A DNA stretch of 64,000 nt from Methanobrevibacter sp. TLL-48-HuF1. Lineage in GTDB: Archaea; Methanobacteriota; Methanobacteria; Methanobacteriales; Methanobacteriaceae. Location of the stretch: NCBI RefSeq assembly GCF_023617305.1, contig NZ_CP081485.1, positions 1,292,501 through 1,356,500 of the forward strand. The letters run 5' to 3'. Position 1 is the stretch's first letter; each line of letters begins with the position of its first letter. This document shows, in pieces, positions 46,152-56,130 of the stretch. The notes beneath the pieces are model-generated. The model was not told the origin of the DNA. It made no database searches and saw only the letters and a list, made by a program, of their open reading frames with translations. Both the position numbers and the translations under genes were made by a program.

Positions 46152-46240
46152 TTTTTTAACACCTAGTGGTATTTTTATTTTTTAAAATTAATAAAAATTT
46201 AAATTATATTATTATATTTATCTCAATTAGTATTTATTTA

Positions 46241-48151
46241 TTAGTGTATTCTTACACTGTCTAAATTCACAGGACTTTTGGTTTCAATTTTATAACTTCT
46301 ATGTATTGATGAAGCCAAGTCTGTTGTTTTATAAGGGTCTCCATGACAGGTAATGACTTTATCCGGTCTTGGATTAAGTCTTTTTACATAATCCATTAAT
46401 TGACGCCTATTGGAGTGTCCACTAAATCCGTTGATAGTTTTGATTTCCATTTTAACATTGAATACTTTTGTTTTATTGTCTTCTTCAAGAGGCACTTCTT
46501 TCCATCCTTTTTGGATTCTTCTACCTAATGAACCTTCAGATTGATATCCTACAAATATTAATGTGTTTCTGTCATCTTCACATAACCATTTAAAGTATTC
46601 AACTGAATTACCTCCAGTTAACATACCTGAAGTGGATAAAATAATTGCTGGACTGTTGCTTTCAACAATATCTTTTCTTTGGTCAAGATTTTGAACTTTA
46701 TTAAACATATCTGAGATAAATGGATTTCTGCCCATGTGGAATATTTGATCTCTTAAATCTTTACTTAAATATTCTGGTCTTGCAGTATGGATGGCTGTAG
46801 CTTCCCAGATCATACCGTCGATGTAAATAGGAACTTCATCAATCATTCCATGTCTCATGTATTCTTCAAGCACTACCATAAGCTCTTGTGCTCTTCCTAC
46901 AGCAAATACTGGAACTAAAACTTTTCCTCCTCGTTTTAAAGTTTTGTAGATAGTTTTCATCATTTCTTTTTCTGCAGAGTTTCTTGAAGGTTGTATGTCT
47001 TCACGACCACCGTATGTACTTTCCATGATTACAGTTTCAGCACGTGGGAATCTGAATGTTGCAGGTTCAAGTAATCTGCTTCTTTCATATTTGAAATCTC
47101 CAGTATAAACTAAATTATGAGCTCCGTCACCAATATGCATATGTGAAATAGCTGAACCTAAAATATGTCCTGCATTATGGAGGGTTAATCTAATATCTGG
47201 TGAGATATCAGTTACTTCACCATAATCTAAGGTTATTGTATGTTTAATAGCTTTTTGCACATGTTTTACATTGAATGGTAAAGGATTACCTTCTCTGTGA
47301 GCAATATCTAAGTGATCAAGCTGTAAAAGTGTTGTTAAATCTCTTGTTGGAGTTGTACAGTAAATTGGTCCTTCATATCCATAATGATAAAGATATGGTA
47401 CAAATCCGCAGTGGTCTAAGTGAGCGTGTGAAATAATGACTGCATCTAACTCTTCAATTGAAAATTCAGGAACATTTAAGTATGGAAATGCGTTTTTATT
47501 ATCTGATGCAGCTACATTGACACCACAATCTAATAATACTCTACTGTTCGGGGTTTGTAAAAGCATTGATGAACGTCCAACTTCTTTAAAACCACCCATT
47601 GAGGTTACTCTAGCCCAATCATTAGGATGTTTGGTACCTTGATGTATTTGTCTACCAAGACGCTGCAACATTTTTTTCCTGTCTTTACTGCTACTTTTTA
47701 AGGTAGTTCTGATTTTTCCAATAACATCGGAACTTATTGGAGGTGTTCTTAAAATCTTAGGTGCCCATCCGGTATTTTTAACAATTGTTCTTGAGGTTAC
47801 ACCATATTTTCCAATAACAAGTCCCGGTTTTTTTGCAGTGATAACTACTTCGCAAGTAACTGTATCAAAGTAAATGTCTGTAATTTCTGCTCCTTCAGGA
47901 ACTATTTCATGAACTTTTTTAATTGTTTCTTCAGGACCTAATAATGCACTTTTATCAGATCTGATAATGATTCTTTTTCTAAGTTCTTTAGCTAATGATC
48001 GTATAAGATCGCCATTGTCAGTTATAATTTCTGGGTTTTTAGTGTAAAGTACCACTTCAGGACCTTCAAATTCTACTTTTGAAACCTGAGCATTTTTTGG
48101 TAACTTGTCCATTATTTCTTTTTTGATATCTTCTAAAATCTCTGAAGTCAT
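46241..48151 (-). CDS. Beta-CASP ribonuclease aCPSF1 with N-terminal KH domains
   Basis: aCPSF1 is a metallo-beta-lactamase ribonuclease that cleaves transcripts at U-rich 3' ends and is a general termination factor in methanogens. The 636-residue product has two KH-type RNA-binding domains in about the first 140 residues ([20 protein letters not shown]), then the catalytic [29 protein letters not shown] and MESTYGG. The beta-CASP part includes [13 protein letters not shown], and [15 protein letters not shown] and ITCHGDP follow. Its T-run targets fit the T-rich 3' ends seen in this window. Confidence 0.95.
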   Translation of the reverse strand: MTSEILEDIKKEIMDKLPKNAQVSKVEFEGPEVVLYTKNPEIITDNGDLIRSLAKELRKRIIIRSDKSALLGPEETIKKVHEIVPEGAEITDIYFDTVTCEVVITAKKPGLVIGKYGVTSRTIVKNTGWAPKILRTPPISSDVIGKIRTTLKSSSKDRKKMLQRLGRQIHQGTKHPNDWARVTSMGGFKEVGRSSMLLQTPNSRVLLDCGVNVAASDNKNAFPYLNVPEFSIEELDAVIISHAHLDHCGFVPYLYHYGYEGPIYCTTPTRDLTTLLQLDHLDIAHREGNPLPFNVKHVQKAIKHTITLDYGEVTDISPDIRLTLHNAGHILGSAISHMHIGDGAHNLVYTGDFKYERSRLLEPATFRFPRAETVIMESTYGGREDIQPSRNSAEKEMMKTIYKTLKRGGKVLVPVFAVGRAQELMVVLEEYMRHGMIDEVPIYIDGMIWEATAIHTARPEYLSKDLRDQIFHMGRNPFISDMFNKVQNLDQRKDIVESNSPAIILSTSGMLTGGNSVEYFKWLCEDDRNTLIFVGYQSEGSLGRRIQKGWKEVPLEEDNKTKVFNVKMEIKTINGFSGHSNRRQLMDYVKRLNPRPDKVITCHGDPYKTTDLASSIHRSYKIETKSPVNLDSVRIH

Positions 48152-48279
48152 ATAATCCCTTCAAAAAAAAGTATTGTGTAAATATAGTCCATGAAAAAGC
48201 TTGTTTGCTATAATTAGTTAAAAACTTCATAAACTATTTACACATTTATATAAAAAGTAGTTAGTTATGAAAAATAGTC

Positions 48280-48894
48280 TTATATTTTCGCTACAATATC
48301 ATTAACCTTTTCCTTATCTAACATTTCAAAGCCGTCTTTAGTTACTTTAGCTACTAAATATCCATTTCCTGAAAATGTGTCACGTTCGCTAGCAGCTTTG
48401 ATAGCTCTTATAGCTATTTCTAATCCTTCGTCAGTTGTAATTTCTTCATGGTATCTGTCTTCGAGAACACCATATGCTACAATAGAACCTGATCCGGTGG
48501 ATATGTATGTGTCTTTAATCATGCCTCCTGCAGGGTCAAGAGAGTATAATGAAGGTTTATCTCCATCCATTCCTCCAAGTAATGTTTGCACATACATTGG
48601 GCCGGAACGTAAAATGTTTGCTGTTACTGATGCAGCAGCTTTTACACTCATGTGGTCGTTATTTCTCATTTGATAAAGAGAAACTTCTGCTTCAATTATT
48701 TTCATTAAATTTTGAGCATCTCCAACACTACCAGCAATGGTTGTTACGATATGATCATTTATTTTAAATATTTTTTCTGCGACTTTATGAGCTACAAGGT
48801 TTCCCATACTAGCTCTTCTTTCGCTAGCAAATACAACACCATCTTTACAGGTTATTCCTACAGTTGTTGTACCTTCTAATATTTTATCATCCAT
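48280..48894 (-). CDS. psmB: Proteasome subunit beta
   Basis: The catalytic subunit of the 20S proteasome. The 204-residue product has a short propeptide, MDDKILEG, after which the new N-terminal Thr of TTTVGITCKDG would be exposed by self-cleavage. VVFASERRASMGNLVAHK, TIAGSVGDAQNLMKII and STGSGSIVAYGVLED follow. I choose ATG at 48894 with GAGGTG just upstream; the GTG at 48903 is inside that ribosome-binding site. The alpha subunit is not in this window. Confidence 0.96.
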   Translation of the reverse strand: MDDKILEGTTTVGITCKDGVVFASERRASMGNLVAHKVAEKIFKINDHIVTTIAGSVGDAQNLMKIIEAEVSLYQMRNNDHMSVKAAASVTANILRSGPMYVQTLLGGMDGDKPSLYSLDPAGGMIKDTYISTGSGSIVAYGVLEDRYHEEITTDEGLEIAIRAIKAASERDTFSGNGYLVAKVTKDGFEMLDKEKVNDIVAKI

Positions 48895-49100
48895 GTTAAA
48901 CACCTCATGTAAGTATTTAAAATATTTGTATTTTTCAACTATATTGTAGGTTATACATAAATTTTATATAAACACGTAATTTTTAATTATTAATATTTAT
49001 AAAATCAGAATCAATTAATTAGTATAAACTAACTAATATTACATTATGTATTTACATATATAAAGTTTTCTTTTTAAGATGCTTTAATGGAGTTTTGTTA

Positions 49101-49838
49101 ATGAAATGGAAAAAAATAGGCGATATTTTAATATTAGACAATAAATTCACTGTACAATCAGATACACAATTAAAAGAACTTTCAGATAAACATAATGTAA
49201 AAACCATTATGAAAGTTGACCATATTTATGGGACTAAAAGAGAACCTGTTATAAAATTATTATATGGTAATGATACTGAAACAATCAACAAAGAAAATGG
49301 ATGTCTTTTTAAATTGGATTTAAAAAAAGTAATGTGGTCAAAAGGAAATAACAATGAGAGAATAAGAATAGCTAAACTTGTTGAGGATAATGAAACAGTA
49401 ATTGATATGTTTGCAGGAATAGGTTACTTTTCAATTCCAATAGGAGTTCACAGTAATGCAAAACAGATTTATTCGATAGAAATTAATCCTAATTCATTTC
49501 ATTATTTAAAGGAAAATATTAAATTAAATAAAATAAGCAATATTACTCCTTTACTTGGAGACTGTATAAACATAACTCCGGATTATAAAGCAGACAGGAT
49601 TATAATGGGATATGTAAAAACAACTCACCATTATTTAAAAGTAGCTATTGATAGCTTAAATAAAGGTGGAGTTATTCATTATCATGAAACAGTTCCTGAA
49701 AAATTAATGGATATCCGTCCGATAAATAGAATTAAAGAACTGGCTGGAGACAGGCAGGTGGAATTTTTAAAATTAAATAAAGTTAAGAAATACTCTCCGG
49801 GAGTATTTCATGTAGTATGTGATGCTAGGATAAATTAG
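49101..49838 (+). CDS. taw2: tRNA wybutosine-pathway aminocarboxypropyltransferase (Taw2)
   Basis: Taw2 transfers the aminocarboxypropyl group of SAM to the tricyclic base at position 37 of tRNA-Phe. The 245-residue product has KLDLKKVMWSKGNNNERIRI, the SAM loop VIDMFAGIGYFSIPIGVHS and MGYVKTTHHYLKVAIDSL with IHYHETVPE, where Trm5 methyltransferases have an N-[LP]P motif. That favours Taw2 over Trm5. GGAG at 49089-49092 supports the ATG at 49101. Its end overlaps converging cofG by 14 bases. Confidence 0.85.
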   Translation: MKWKKIGDILILDNKFTVQSDTQLKELSDKHNVKTIMKVDHIYGTKREPVIKLLYGNDTETINKENGCLFKLDLKKVMWSKGNNNERIRIAKLVEDNETVIDMFAGIGYFSIPIGVHSNAKQIYSIEINPNSFHYLKENIKLNKISNITPLLGDCINITPDYKADRIIMGYVKTTHHYLKVAIDSLNKGGVIHYHETVPEKLMDIRPINRIKELAGDRQVEFLKLNKVKKYSPGVFHVVCDARIN

Positions 49839-50907
49839 CTATTTTTTCAAGTAAAGTTTTATTTAGCCATTTATCATTAACGTATTTTTCATAAACACAC
49901 AATCTTTCGATTAATTCAAATCCGGCATCTTGTGTCAGTCTGTTTAATTCATTTAGAGTTGGCCAGGGAGAGGTCGGATTTACATAATCATGACTTACTG
50001 GAGAAACACCGCCCCAATCATCTGCACCGCAAAGTAAAAATATTTGGGCAGTGTCATGGTTTAAATTAGGTGGGACCTGAATGCTCACGTCTGTATCCTT
50101 AAATAACAGTTTTCCAGCCATTACTGTTCTTACCATATCTAAAAAAGTAGGTTCTTCCCAATTTTCCATTTCAATTCCTGGGCTGGTGGTGAAATTTTGG
50201 ATAATTACTTCTTGAATGTGCCCGTATTTATCATACAGGTCTCTGATAGCTAATAATGACTCAGCTATTTCTTCTTTTGTTTCACCAATTCCAATTAAAA
50301 TTCCGGTAGTGTAAGGTATTTTAAGTTTTCCTGCATTGGCTATTGTTTCTAATCTGATTTCCGGGTTTTTACCCGGACTTTTATTATGTGCTATTGTTTT
50401 CATTAATCGTTTAGATGTACTTTCAAGCATCATACCCATAGAAGCATTAACTTCTTTTAGCTTTTTTAGATTTTCATAGCTAAAATTACCACCATTTGTG
50501 TGAGGTAGTAAGGTAGTTTCATTTAAAGTCATTTTACAAATATCAAAAACATAATCTACAATATTTTCATACCCGAATTCAGCTAATTTCTGTTTTACTG
50601 ATTCTTCTTCATCAGCATCTTCCCCAAATGTAAATAAAGCTTCACTGCACCCATATTTTTCAGCTTCTTTTAAACTAGCCAATACTTCATCTTTTGTTTT
50701 TAGAATAATTGCAGTAGGATCATCAGGAGTTTTTTTAAAATTACAGTAACCGCAATCATTTTTACAGATTTCAGTTAAGGGAATGAAAATATTTTTAGAG
50801 TATGTAATAAGGTTATTCTCCCGATATTCTGAAGCTTTGTTCATGAAATCAATAATCTGACTGTCAGTTGATTCCAATATCTGGAGAATTTTTTCTTTTC
50901 TTTGCAT
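49825..50907 (-). CDS. cofG: 7,8-didemethyl-8-hydroxy-5-deazariboflavin synthase subunit CofG
   Basis: CofG is the radical-SAM half of the FO synthase that makes the chromophore of F420. The 360-residue product has the cluster CKNDCGYCNF (Cx3Cx2C) near residue 48, EALFTFGEDADEE, LPHTNGGNFSYENL, TGILIGIGETKEEIAESL and CGADDWGGVSPVSHDYV. The cofH partner is not in the window. It is in a tight run with the next two genes upstream on the same strand, ending with mptA. Confidence 0.95.
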   Translation of the reverse strand: MQRKEKILQILESTDSQIIDFMNKASEYRENNLITYSKNIFIPLTEICKNDCGYCNFKKTPDDPTAIILKTKDEVLASLKEAEKYGCSEALFTFGEDADEEESVKQKLAEFGYENIVDYVFDICKMTLNETTLLPHTNGGNFSYENLKKLKEVNASMGMMLESTSKRLMKTIAHNKSPGKNPEIRLETIANAGKLKIPYTTGILIGIGETKEEIAESLLAIRDLYDKYGHIQEVIIQNFTTSPGIEMENWEEPTFLDMVRTVMAGKLLFKDTDVSIQVPPNLNHDTAQIFLLCGADDWGGVSPVSHDYVNPTSPWPTLNELNRLTQDAGFELIERLCVYEKYVNDKWLNKTLLEKIANLS

Positions 50908-50910
50908 GTT

Positions 50911-51351
50911 TTATTCTTCTTTTTCTGAAACTGTTACTTCAACATATAATGGGGGGTATCCATGTTTATCCTGCCATATTGCAATTACAGCATAACAGCA
51001 TGGTAATTCGAAAGCTTTATACTCAACTATAAGACCCATAGCTTCAAGTTCTTCCTGCATTCTTTCTAGGCCATGTTTGTCTATATTTGTTGTCTGACCT
51101 TCGCTTTCCTGTATGCTTTTATCACCGCTTTCTAAAAGTTTGGTGATTTTTTTAGAATCGGATTCAATTTCTTTACCGTTTATTATGCTTCCAATTTCAT
51201 TAAGCTTTGAGTTAAAGTCATTAACATCTAATGTTTTTCTTGATCTTCCTCTAACGATTAGGATTTTGTCATTGTCAATTGCAGGTCTTGATCCTTTAAA
51301 TGCATCAAAAAACCCCATTACTTCTCCTGCTACTTCATAAAACTTTTGCAT
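50911..51351 (-). CDS. Conserved methanobacterial protein, possibly DUF2120-type
   Basis: The 146-residue soluble protein sits between mptA and cofG, four bases from each. Recognisable parts are DNDKILIVRGRSRKTLDVND, a polar central region, and GLIVEYKAFELPCCYAVIAI with two adjacent Cys, followed by WQDKHGYPPLYVEV. I think it belongs to DUF2120, but this is from memory and uncertain. Its place between two cofactor genes suggests a role in pterin or deazaflavin synthesis, without direct support. Confidence 0.5.
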   Translation of the reverse strand: MQKFYEVAGEVMGFFDAFKGSRPAIDNDKILIVRGRSRKTLDVNDFNSKLNEIGSIINGKEIESDSKKITKLLESGDKSIQESEGQTTNIDKHGLERMQEELEAMGLIVEYKAFELPCCYAVIAIWQDKHGYPPLYVEVTVSEKEE

Positions 51352-51355
51352 TTAA

Positions 51356-52291
51356 TCAGATCCTTAATTCTTCTTTTAATTCACCCATTGTCGTTACTTT
51401 TTCTGCAAAAGCATTGTGTCTGTGGATACTTTCATGATTTTCCTGACGTGATGTGATTAGAGTGTCTTTCGGAAAATCAGCATATTTTTTAGCTATTTTT
51501 TCCATCATATTTCTTACACAGTCTTCGACAAAAACAGGTTTTTTATGAGCATTTAAAACTGTAGCATTTTCATCCGGTCTTTTTAATAATTCGCAGACTG
51601 GGGAGCTCATGGATTCTTCTATTATTTCTATTATGTCTTCACCTTTAACTTCTTTGCCTTCTGGAACTTCAATTAATAAAGTTCCAACACCTCTTTGATT
51701 GTGGGAAGCAAAAGTCACAGTATCTAATACTTTTTGTGTAGTTTCTTCATCTAAAAATTCCAATAATTTATTTTTGTCTGATTCTTTTACAGATTCCTGA
51801 GCACATGGGCAAACAGTCATTCCAATAACTTCAGCTCCAATGCTTTTTCTAATTTTAATTTCACCATCTTCTCTGTAACCAATAGCTTTAGCTTTAAGTT
51901 TAGCCATTTCTTGTGTTTTATTTTTAGTTACTGGTGATTCTCTCATAAACATATAATCAGTAGTCATTGATATTTCAACACGTTTTGCATATTCGTGTTT
52001 TGACATCATTTTACTCACGATTTTTGCGCATAATGTTTCTACTTCCACTGAACTGTCATTAGCTACTTCATCTAATACTTCACTAATTGCTTCAGGGTTT
52101 CTAGACATATGCACTCCTTTTTGATCGTTTGGTAAGTCTACAAATGCATCAAATGTAGGTACTAAAATTATAGGTCTTTTGTTATTTCTTTCGAGTTGCA
52201 ATAATTTTTTAACTCCAGTTACACCTACTCTTGTTAATTTAATAGGTATGCTGGGAGTATCATCTTGGGTGTCAGGTAAACAAACTGCCAT
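51356..52291 (-). CDS. mptA: GTP cyclohydrolase MptA
   Basis: MptA converts GTP to dihydroneopterin 2',3'-cyclic phosphate, the first step of methanopterin synthesis, using Fe(II). The 311-residue product belongs to the FolE2/MptA (type IB) family: IPIKLTRVGVTGVKKLLQL, VPTFDAFVDLPNDQKGVHMS, the metal-site GMTVCPCAQESV and FASHNQRGVGTLLIEVP. It is the first gene of an apparent three-gene transcript with the small unknown gene and cofG. Confidence 0.94.
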   Translation of the reverse strand: MAVCLPDTQDDTPSIPIKLTRVGVTGVKKLLQLERNNKRPIILVPTFDAFVDLPNDQKGVHMSRNPEAISEVLDEVANDSSVEVETLCAKIVSKMMSKHEYAKRVEISMTTDYMFMRESPVTKNKTQEMAKLKAKAIGYREDGEIKIRKSIGAEVIGMTVCPCAQESVKESDKNKLLEFLDEETTQKVLDTVTFASHNQRGVGTLLIEVPEGKEVKGEDIIEIIEESMSSPVCELLKRPDENATVLNAHKKPVFVEDCVRNMMEKIAKKYADFPKDTLITSRQENHESIHRHNAFAEKVTTMGELKEELRI

Positions 52292-52455
52292 TTAATAACC
52301 TCTATTATATAATTGATTTTTAATGTTATGTTTTTTGAAACTTATATATTTTAAGCTTATTTTTGGCAATTTTTTACAAGTAAAAATAAGTTATTTGGTG
52401 TAATATTGTTTAAAGGAATGTTGTGATGGTTTGGTTTAATAAATTATAATTTAAG

Positions 52456-52932
52456 TTATAATATGTTTGAAGAACCCATATCTTCTTTTATAACGTCTAA
52501 TACAGTTTGAGTATATGTTCTTTCTATATTAGGGTCTTTAACTAAATCTTTAATAAATGTGTTTAATTCATTGGTATCTTTGAATTTAGCTATTAAAAAA
52601 GCATCATACTCCCCAGTTACATCATAGATTCCAACTACATTTTTATTAAAGTAAGTTTTTTCTTCCCAGTTTTTGAGTTTTCCACCTTTAACCCTTACTC
52701 CAATTATGGTTGTGAGGACATATCCTAATATTTCATGGTCAATTACTGGTGAAAACTTTTTGATTACTCCGCTTTTAACCATTTTATCGATACGATTGTG
52801 AACAGTTCCAACAGATACATCTAAACTACGTGATATTTGTCTATAAGATGTTCTGACGTCTTCATTTATTATTTTCAAAATGTTAACATCAATATCATCT
52901 AATTTGATAAATTCTTTATTTTCATTAGCCAT
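52456..52932 (-). CDS. Lrp/AsnC-family transcriptional regulator
   Basis: The 158-residue product has an N-terminal winged helix (DDIDVNILKIINEDVRTSYR, then ISRSLDVSVGTVHNRIDKMV) and a C-terminal RAM ligand domain (VGIYDVTGEYDAFLIAKF). Such proteins sense amino acids or act as chromatin-like regulators; the target is unknown. ATG at 52932 is preferred over 52938, because AGAGG then has normal spacing. It is monocistronic, with long AT-rich flanks. Confidence 0.9.
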   Translation of the reverse strand: MANENKEFIKLDDIDVNILKIINEDVRTSYRQISRSLDVSVGTVHNRIDKMVKSGVIKKFSPVIDHEILGYVLTTIIGVRVKGGKLKNWEEKTYFNKNVVGIYDVTGEYDAFLIAKFKDTNELNTFIKDLVKDPNIERTYTQTVLDVIKEDMGSSNIL

Positions 52933-52938
52933 ATTCAT

Positions 52939-53378
52939 AACCTCTCTAAATGACTATATTAATTGCTTATCTGAATAAACAAATAATATAGGCATATTAA
53001 TGTTTTATGTTTATATTATATAAATTATTCGTACATTTTTTAATTTTTTTAATATTATTTTAAATGGCATTCGGAAAATAATGGGTTTTGTTGTAAATCA
53101 TTAGTTACATATTTTTGAATATAATTAGAATATTAATCATGTCTTTTTGTTTTTATTAAATTAATATACAATTGGCAGTATATTGTAAATTATCTATTTT
53201 TTTAAGTATTTTTTTAAATGATTATATTATAAGAAAAGTTATTATTGTATCAGCATATATTTTATTTTATTTTTATTAAAAAAAGGGATAGAGGTAAAAC
53301 TATGGTTTATTTAGTGTTCGTAAATAATTCATAGGCTATATCTAGTTTTTTCACTATTTGTGTATTTTGAATATTTGT
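52939..53378. other. AT-rich intergenic region between Lrp and trm1
   Basis: These 440 bases are upstream of the Lrp gene and downstream of trm1, both on the minus strand. They should contain the Lrp promoter and the trm1 3' end. The only thing I notice is a ten-codon frame at 53302-53334 on the plus strand preceded by AGAGGTAAAACT. No RNA gene or strong hairpin is evident. Confidence 0.4.
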
Positions 53379-54545
53379 TTAATTTGATGATGACAAAGTT
53401 TTTATTATTTCCTTAATTTTTTTTAGTGGAGCGTTTGTTTTTATTCCAAGAGGGTTGAAATGTGTTTTAACAGCTTCAAATCCTTCTTTTTCAAGGTTGT
53501 CAAATACCAGATCTAATTTTGGTGCACTGATTTTTAGGAGTTTACAGATTTTGTGCACGTCATAGAATGTAGCAGGGCTTTTCGCTTCTACACGGCAACT
53601 TTCCAGTAGTTTTAAAACATCTTCTTTTGTATTCAATTTTTTATTTTCAGATTCTTCAATCATTTTTGAAATAAATTCTGCATTCTGAATATCTCCAAGC
53701 CATAAAGGTCCTGCCTGAATTAATTTTTCACCACATTCAGGACAGATATCTGGTGTAGATGTAGCTAATCCTTTATTCTGTTCTCTATATAGGCAATGTT
53801 TACAGTGACTGATGTATCCTATATTTTTTAAACATTCATCACTTTTTTTGGAACCTTTCTTAACTTCTATATATAATCTCATATAATGTTCAGTACTGTG
53901 GGATAATTTAACTTCTATGGATTTACTATATTTGGCCAGTGTAAGGGCTACAAATCCTGCCAATATACGGATTCCGGTTTCATGACAATATTCGCTTTTA
54001 TAAGGTTTTGCATTGTATTTGCGAATACACGGTTCTTTGTAGGTTCCACATAATGCAGAAGTATCAGTAGCTGTAACACATAACAGTGAATTTCTACGTG
54101 AACAGTATCCTGCAGAGTCTAAAAATGGGGAAGGAGTTCCAAATGGATCAATGTCTATAACATCAAATTCTCCTCTGTGCATTCTTAAAAACATACTTGC
54201 ATCATGTTGAAATATTTCAATGTCTTCCAAATTATTTAATTTAACATTATGTCTTTCATATTCATTTGCAGTTTCACTAATGTCATTTATAAAAACATGG
54301 TCCACTCCATTAATTTCATTTTTATAACGAACACCACGTATTCCACTACCTCCAAACAAATCACAAATGTTTATGTCTTGATTTTCTTGTTTTTGAAAAG
54401 TTTGAAGAGCTAAAATAGAAATGTCTCTATTTAATTCCATATGTGGATTGTAAAAAACAGGTGCCTCAGATGAAATTTTATCGAATTCGGGAAATTGAAT
54501 TTTTGTTAATCCCTCTTCAACTGTTTTAATGTTATATTCGTCCAT
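53379..54545 (-). CDS. trm1: tRNA (guanine26-N2)-dimethyltransferase
   Basis: Trm1 methylates N2 of guanine 26 in tRNA. The 388-residue product has EAPVFYNPHMELNRDISILA, CDLFGGSGIRGVRYKNE, the catalytic VIDIDPFGTPSPFLDSAGYC, and a C-terminal zinc module with CKHCLYREQ and CPECGEKL. The length fits archaeal Trm1. It is transcribed alone. Confidence 0.95.
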   Translation of the reverse strand: MDEYNIKTVEEGLTKIQFPEFDKISSEAPVFYNPHMELNRDISILALQTFQKQENQDINICDLFGGSGIRGVRYKNEINGVDHVFINDISETANEYERHNVKLNNLEDIEIFQHDASMFLRMHRGEFDVIDIDPFGTPSPFLDSAGYCSRRNSLLCVTATDTSALCGTYKEPCIRKYNAKPYKSEYCHETGIRILAGFVALTLAKYSKSIEVKLSHSTEHYMRLYIEVKKGSKKSDECLKNIGYISHCKHCLYREQNKGLATSTPDICPECGEKLIQAGPLWLGDIQNAEFISKMIEESENKKLNTKEDVLKLLESCRVEAKSPATFYDVHKICKLLKISAPKLDLVFDNLEKEGFEAVKTHFNPLGIKTNAPLKKIKEIIKTLSSSN

Positions 54546-54648
54546 AGTTTATCACTTTTTTAAATAATCAAGTAATATTTTAAATATTATTAGATTTAAA
54601 TATTATTGTAAGTTTAGATTAATCTATTTTTAAGATTTGGTGATATAA

Positions 54649-55755
54649 ATGGCGGATATTAAAGTTCCAATTGCAAAACCAATAATTGGAGAAGAAGAAA
54701 TTAAAAATGTTGTAGAAGTTTTAAAATCAGGAATGATTGCTCAAGGTCCTAAGGTAGCTGAATTTGAAGAAAAATTTGCTGCTTGGATTGGAACAAAATA
54801 TGCAATTGCAACTAATTCAGGAACATCTGCTCTACATGTAGCGCTACTTGCCGCAGGAATAGGTAAAGGTGATGAAGTAATAACAACTCCATTTACATTT
54901 ATAGCTACTGGAAATTCAATTGTTTACACTGGAGCAACTCCTGTTTTTGCAGACATTGATTTAAAAACATACACTATTGATCCGGATAGTATTGAAGCAT
55001 TGATTAGTGATAAAACAAAAGCTATTTTACCAGTTCAATTATATGGACAATCTGCAGATATGGATAGAATTAATGAAATTGCTGATAAACACGGCTTAAA
55101 AGTTATTGAAGATGCAGCACAGGCTCATGGTGCAATGTACAAAGGTAAAAATGTAGGTGCACTTGGGGATGCAGGTTGTTTCAGTTTTTATCCTACTAAA
55201 AACATGACTACCAGTGAAGGCGGAATTATAACTACTGATGATGAGGAATTAGCTAAAAGAGCACGTATGTTCAGAGCTCACGGTTCCAGCATAAAGTATA
55301 CTCATGATGAAATTGGTTATAATTTTAGAATGACTGATATTTCTGCAGCTATTGGCCTTGCACAATTAAATTCAATTGATGAATTCAATGATAAAAGAAT
55401 AGCTAATGCAGAATATTTAAACGAAGGTTTAAAAGATGTTGATGGGGTTCTAACTCCTTATTCAAATGATGATTTAAAACACGTTTACCACCAATATACA
55501 ATTTTCATTGAAAAAGGAAAAAGAGATGACTGGGTTAATTTCTTAACTGAAAAAGGTATTGGAACTGGTGTTCATTATCCTATTCCATTATATAATCAGC
55601 CAATTTATAAAAAATTAGGTATTGAAGGCAATGCACAGAATGCAGAACTTGCTGCAAATCATGTAATTTCTTTACCTGTGCATCCTTCATTAACACATAA
55701 AGATTTGGATTTAGTTATTGATGCTGTTAAACAAGCTAGTGACAGCTTTAACTAA
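54649..55755 (+). CDS. DegT/DnrJ/EryC1/StrS-family sugar aminotransferase
   Basis: These PLP enzymes usually transaminate keto-sugar nucleotides for surface glycans. The 368-residue product has [54 protein letters not shown] and the PLP-binding Lys in [15 protein letters not shown], followed by [18 protein letters not shown]. The sugar substrate is unknown and no other sugar-nucleotide gene lies beside it. GGTGATATAA precedes the ATG. Confidence 0.9.
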   Translation: MADIKVPIAKPIIGEEEIKNVVEVLKSGMIAQGPKVAEFEEKFAAWIGTKYAIATNSGTSALHVALLAAGIGKGDEVITTPFTFIATGNSIVYTGATPVFADIDLKTYTIDPDSIEALISDKTKAILPVQLYGQSADMDRINEIADKHGLKVIEDAAQAHGAMYKGKNVGALGDAGCFSFYPTKNMTTSEGGIITTDDEELAKRARMFRAHGSSIKYTHDEIGYNFRMTDISAAIGLAQLNSIDEFNDKRIANAEYLNEGLKDVDGVLTPYSNDDLKHVYHQYTIFIEKGKRDDWVNFLTEKGIGTGVHYPIPLYNQPIYKKLGIEGNAQNAELAANHVISLPVHPSLTHKDLDLVIDAVKQASDSFN

Positions 55756-55770
55756 TTTTCTTTCTTTTTT

Positions 55771-56076
55771 TTATTTTAACATTTTATTTACTGTGTCAAC
55801 TTTGGCATCTAAAGTTCTGTTTTCCAAATCACGTCTGTCATCAACTTTGATTACTGTATAAACTCTGCCAATTCCAGTTTTAAATACTGTTTCCTGAGCA
55901 TTGGCTATTGCTTCATATAATTCTTTAAGGTTTTCAGCTTCTATTTGAGTTCCCATACCTGTTAACTGATAGTTAAGTCCTGAATCTTTAATAGCTTGAA
56001 CAGCAGCAGTTACATATTCTTTACATTCAGTATCTTTAGTTCCAACAGGCAATATTGCGAAATCTGCACTTATCAT
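55771..56076 (-). CDS. MTH1187-family (UPF0045) thiamine-binding-type protein
   Basis: The 101-residue product is a small ferredoxin-like-fold protein of the MTH1187/YkoF-type family: SADFAILPVGTKDTECKEYV, LNYQLTGMGTQIEAENLKEL and RVYTVIKVDDRRDL. Relatives have been reported to bind thiamine, but the cellular role is unclear. GGTGA precedes the ATG. It is convergent with the DegT gene and divergent from ncsA. Confidence 0.88.
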   Translation of the reverse strand: MISADFAILPVGTKDTECKEYVTAAVQAIKDSGLNYQLTGMGTQIEAENLKELYEAIANAQETVFKTGIGRVYTVIKVDDRRDLENRTLDAKVDTVNKMLK

Positions 56077-56130
56077 TTTTAATTCACCTAGTAAAATTAT
56101 TTATTTATCTTATTATAAATTTATTTAGTA

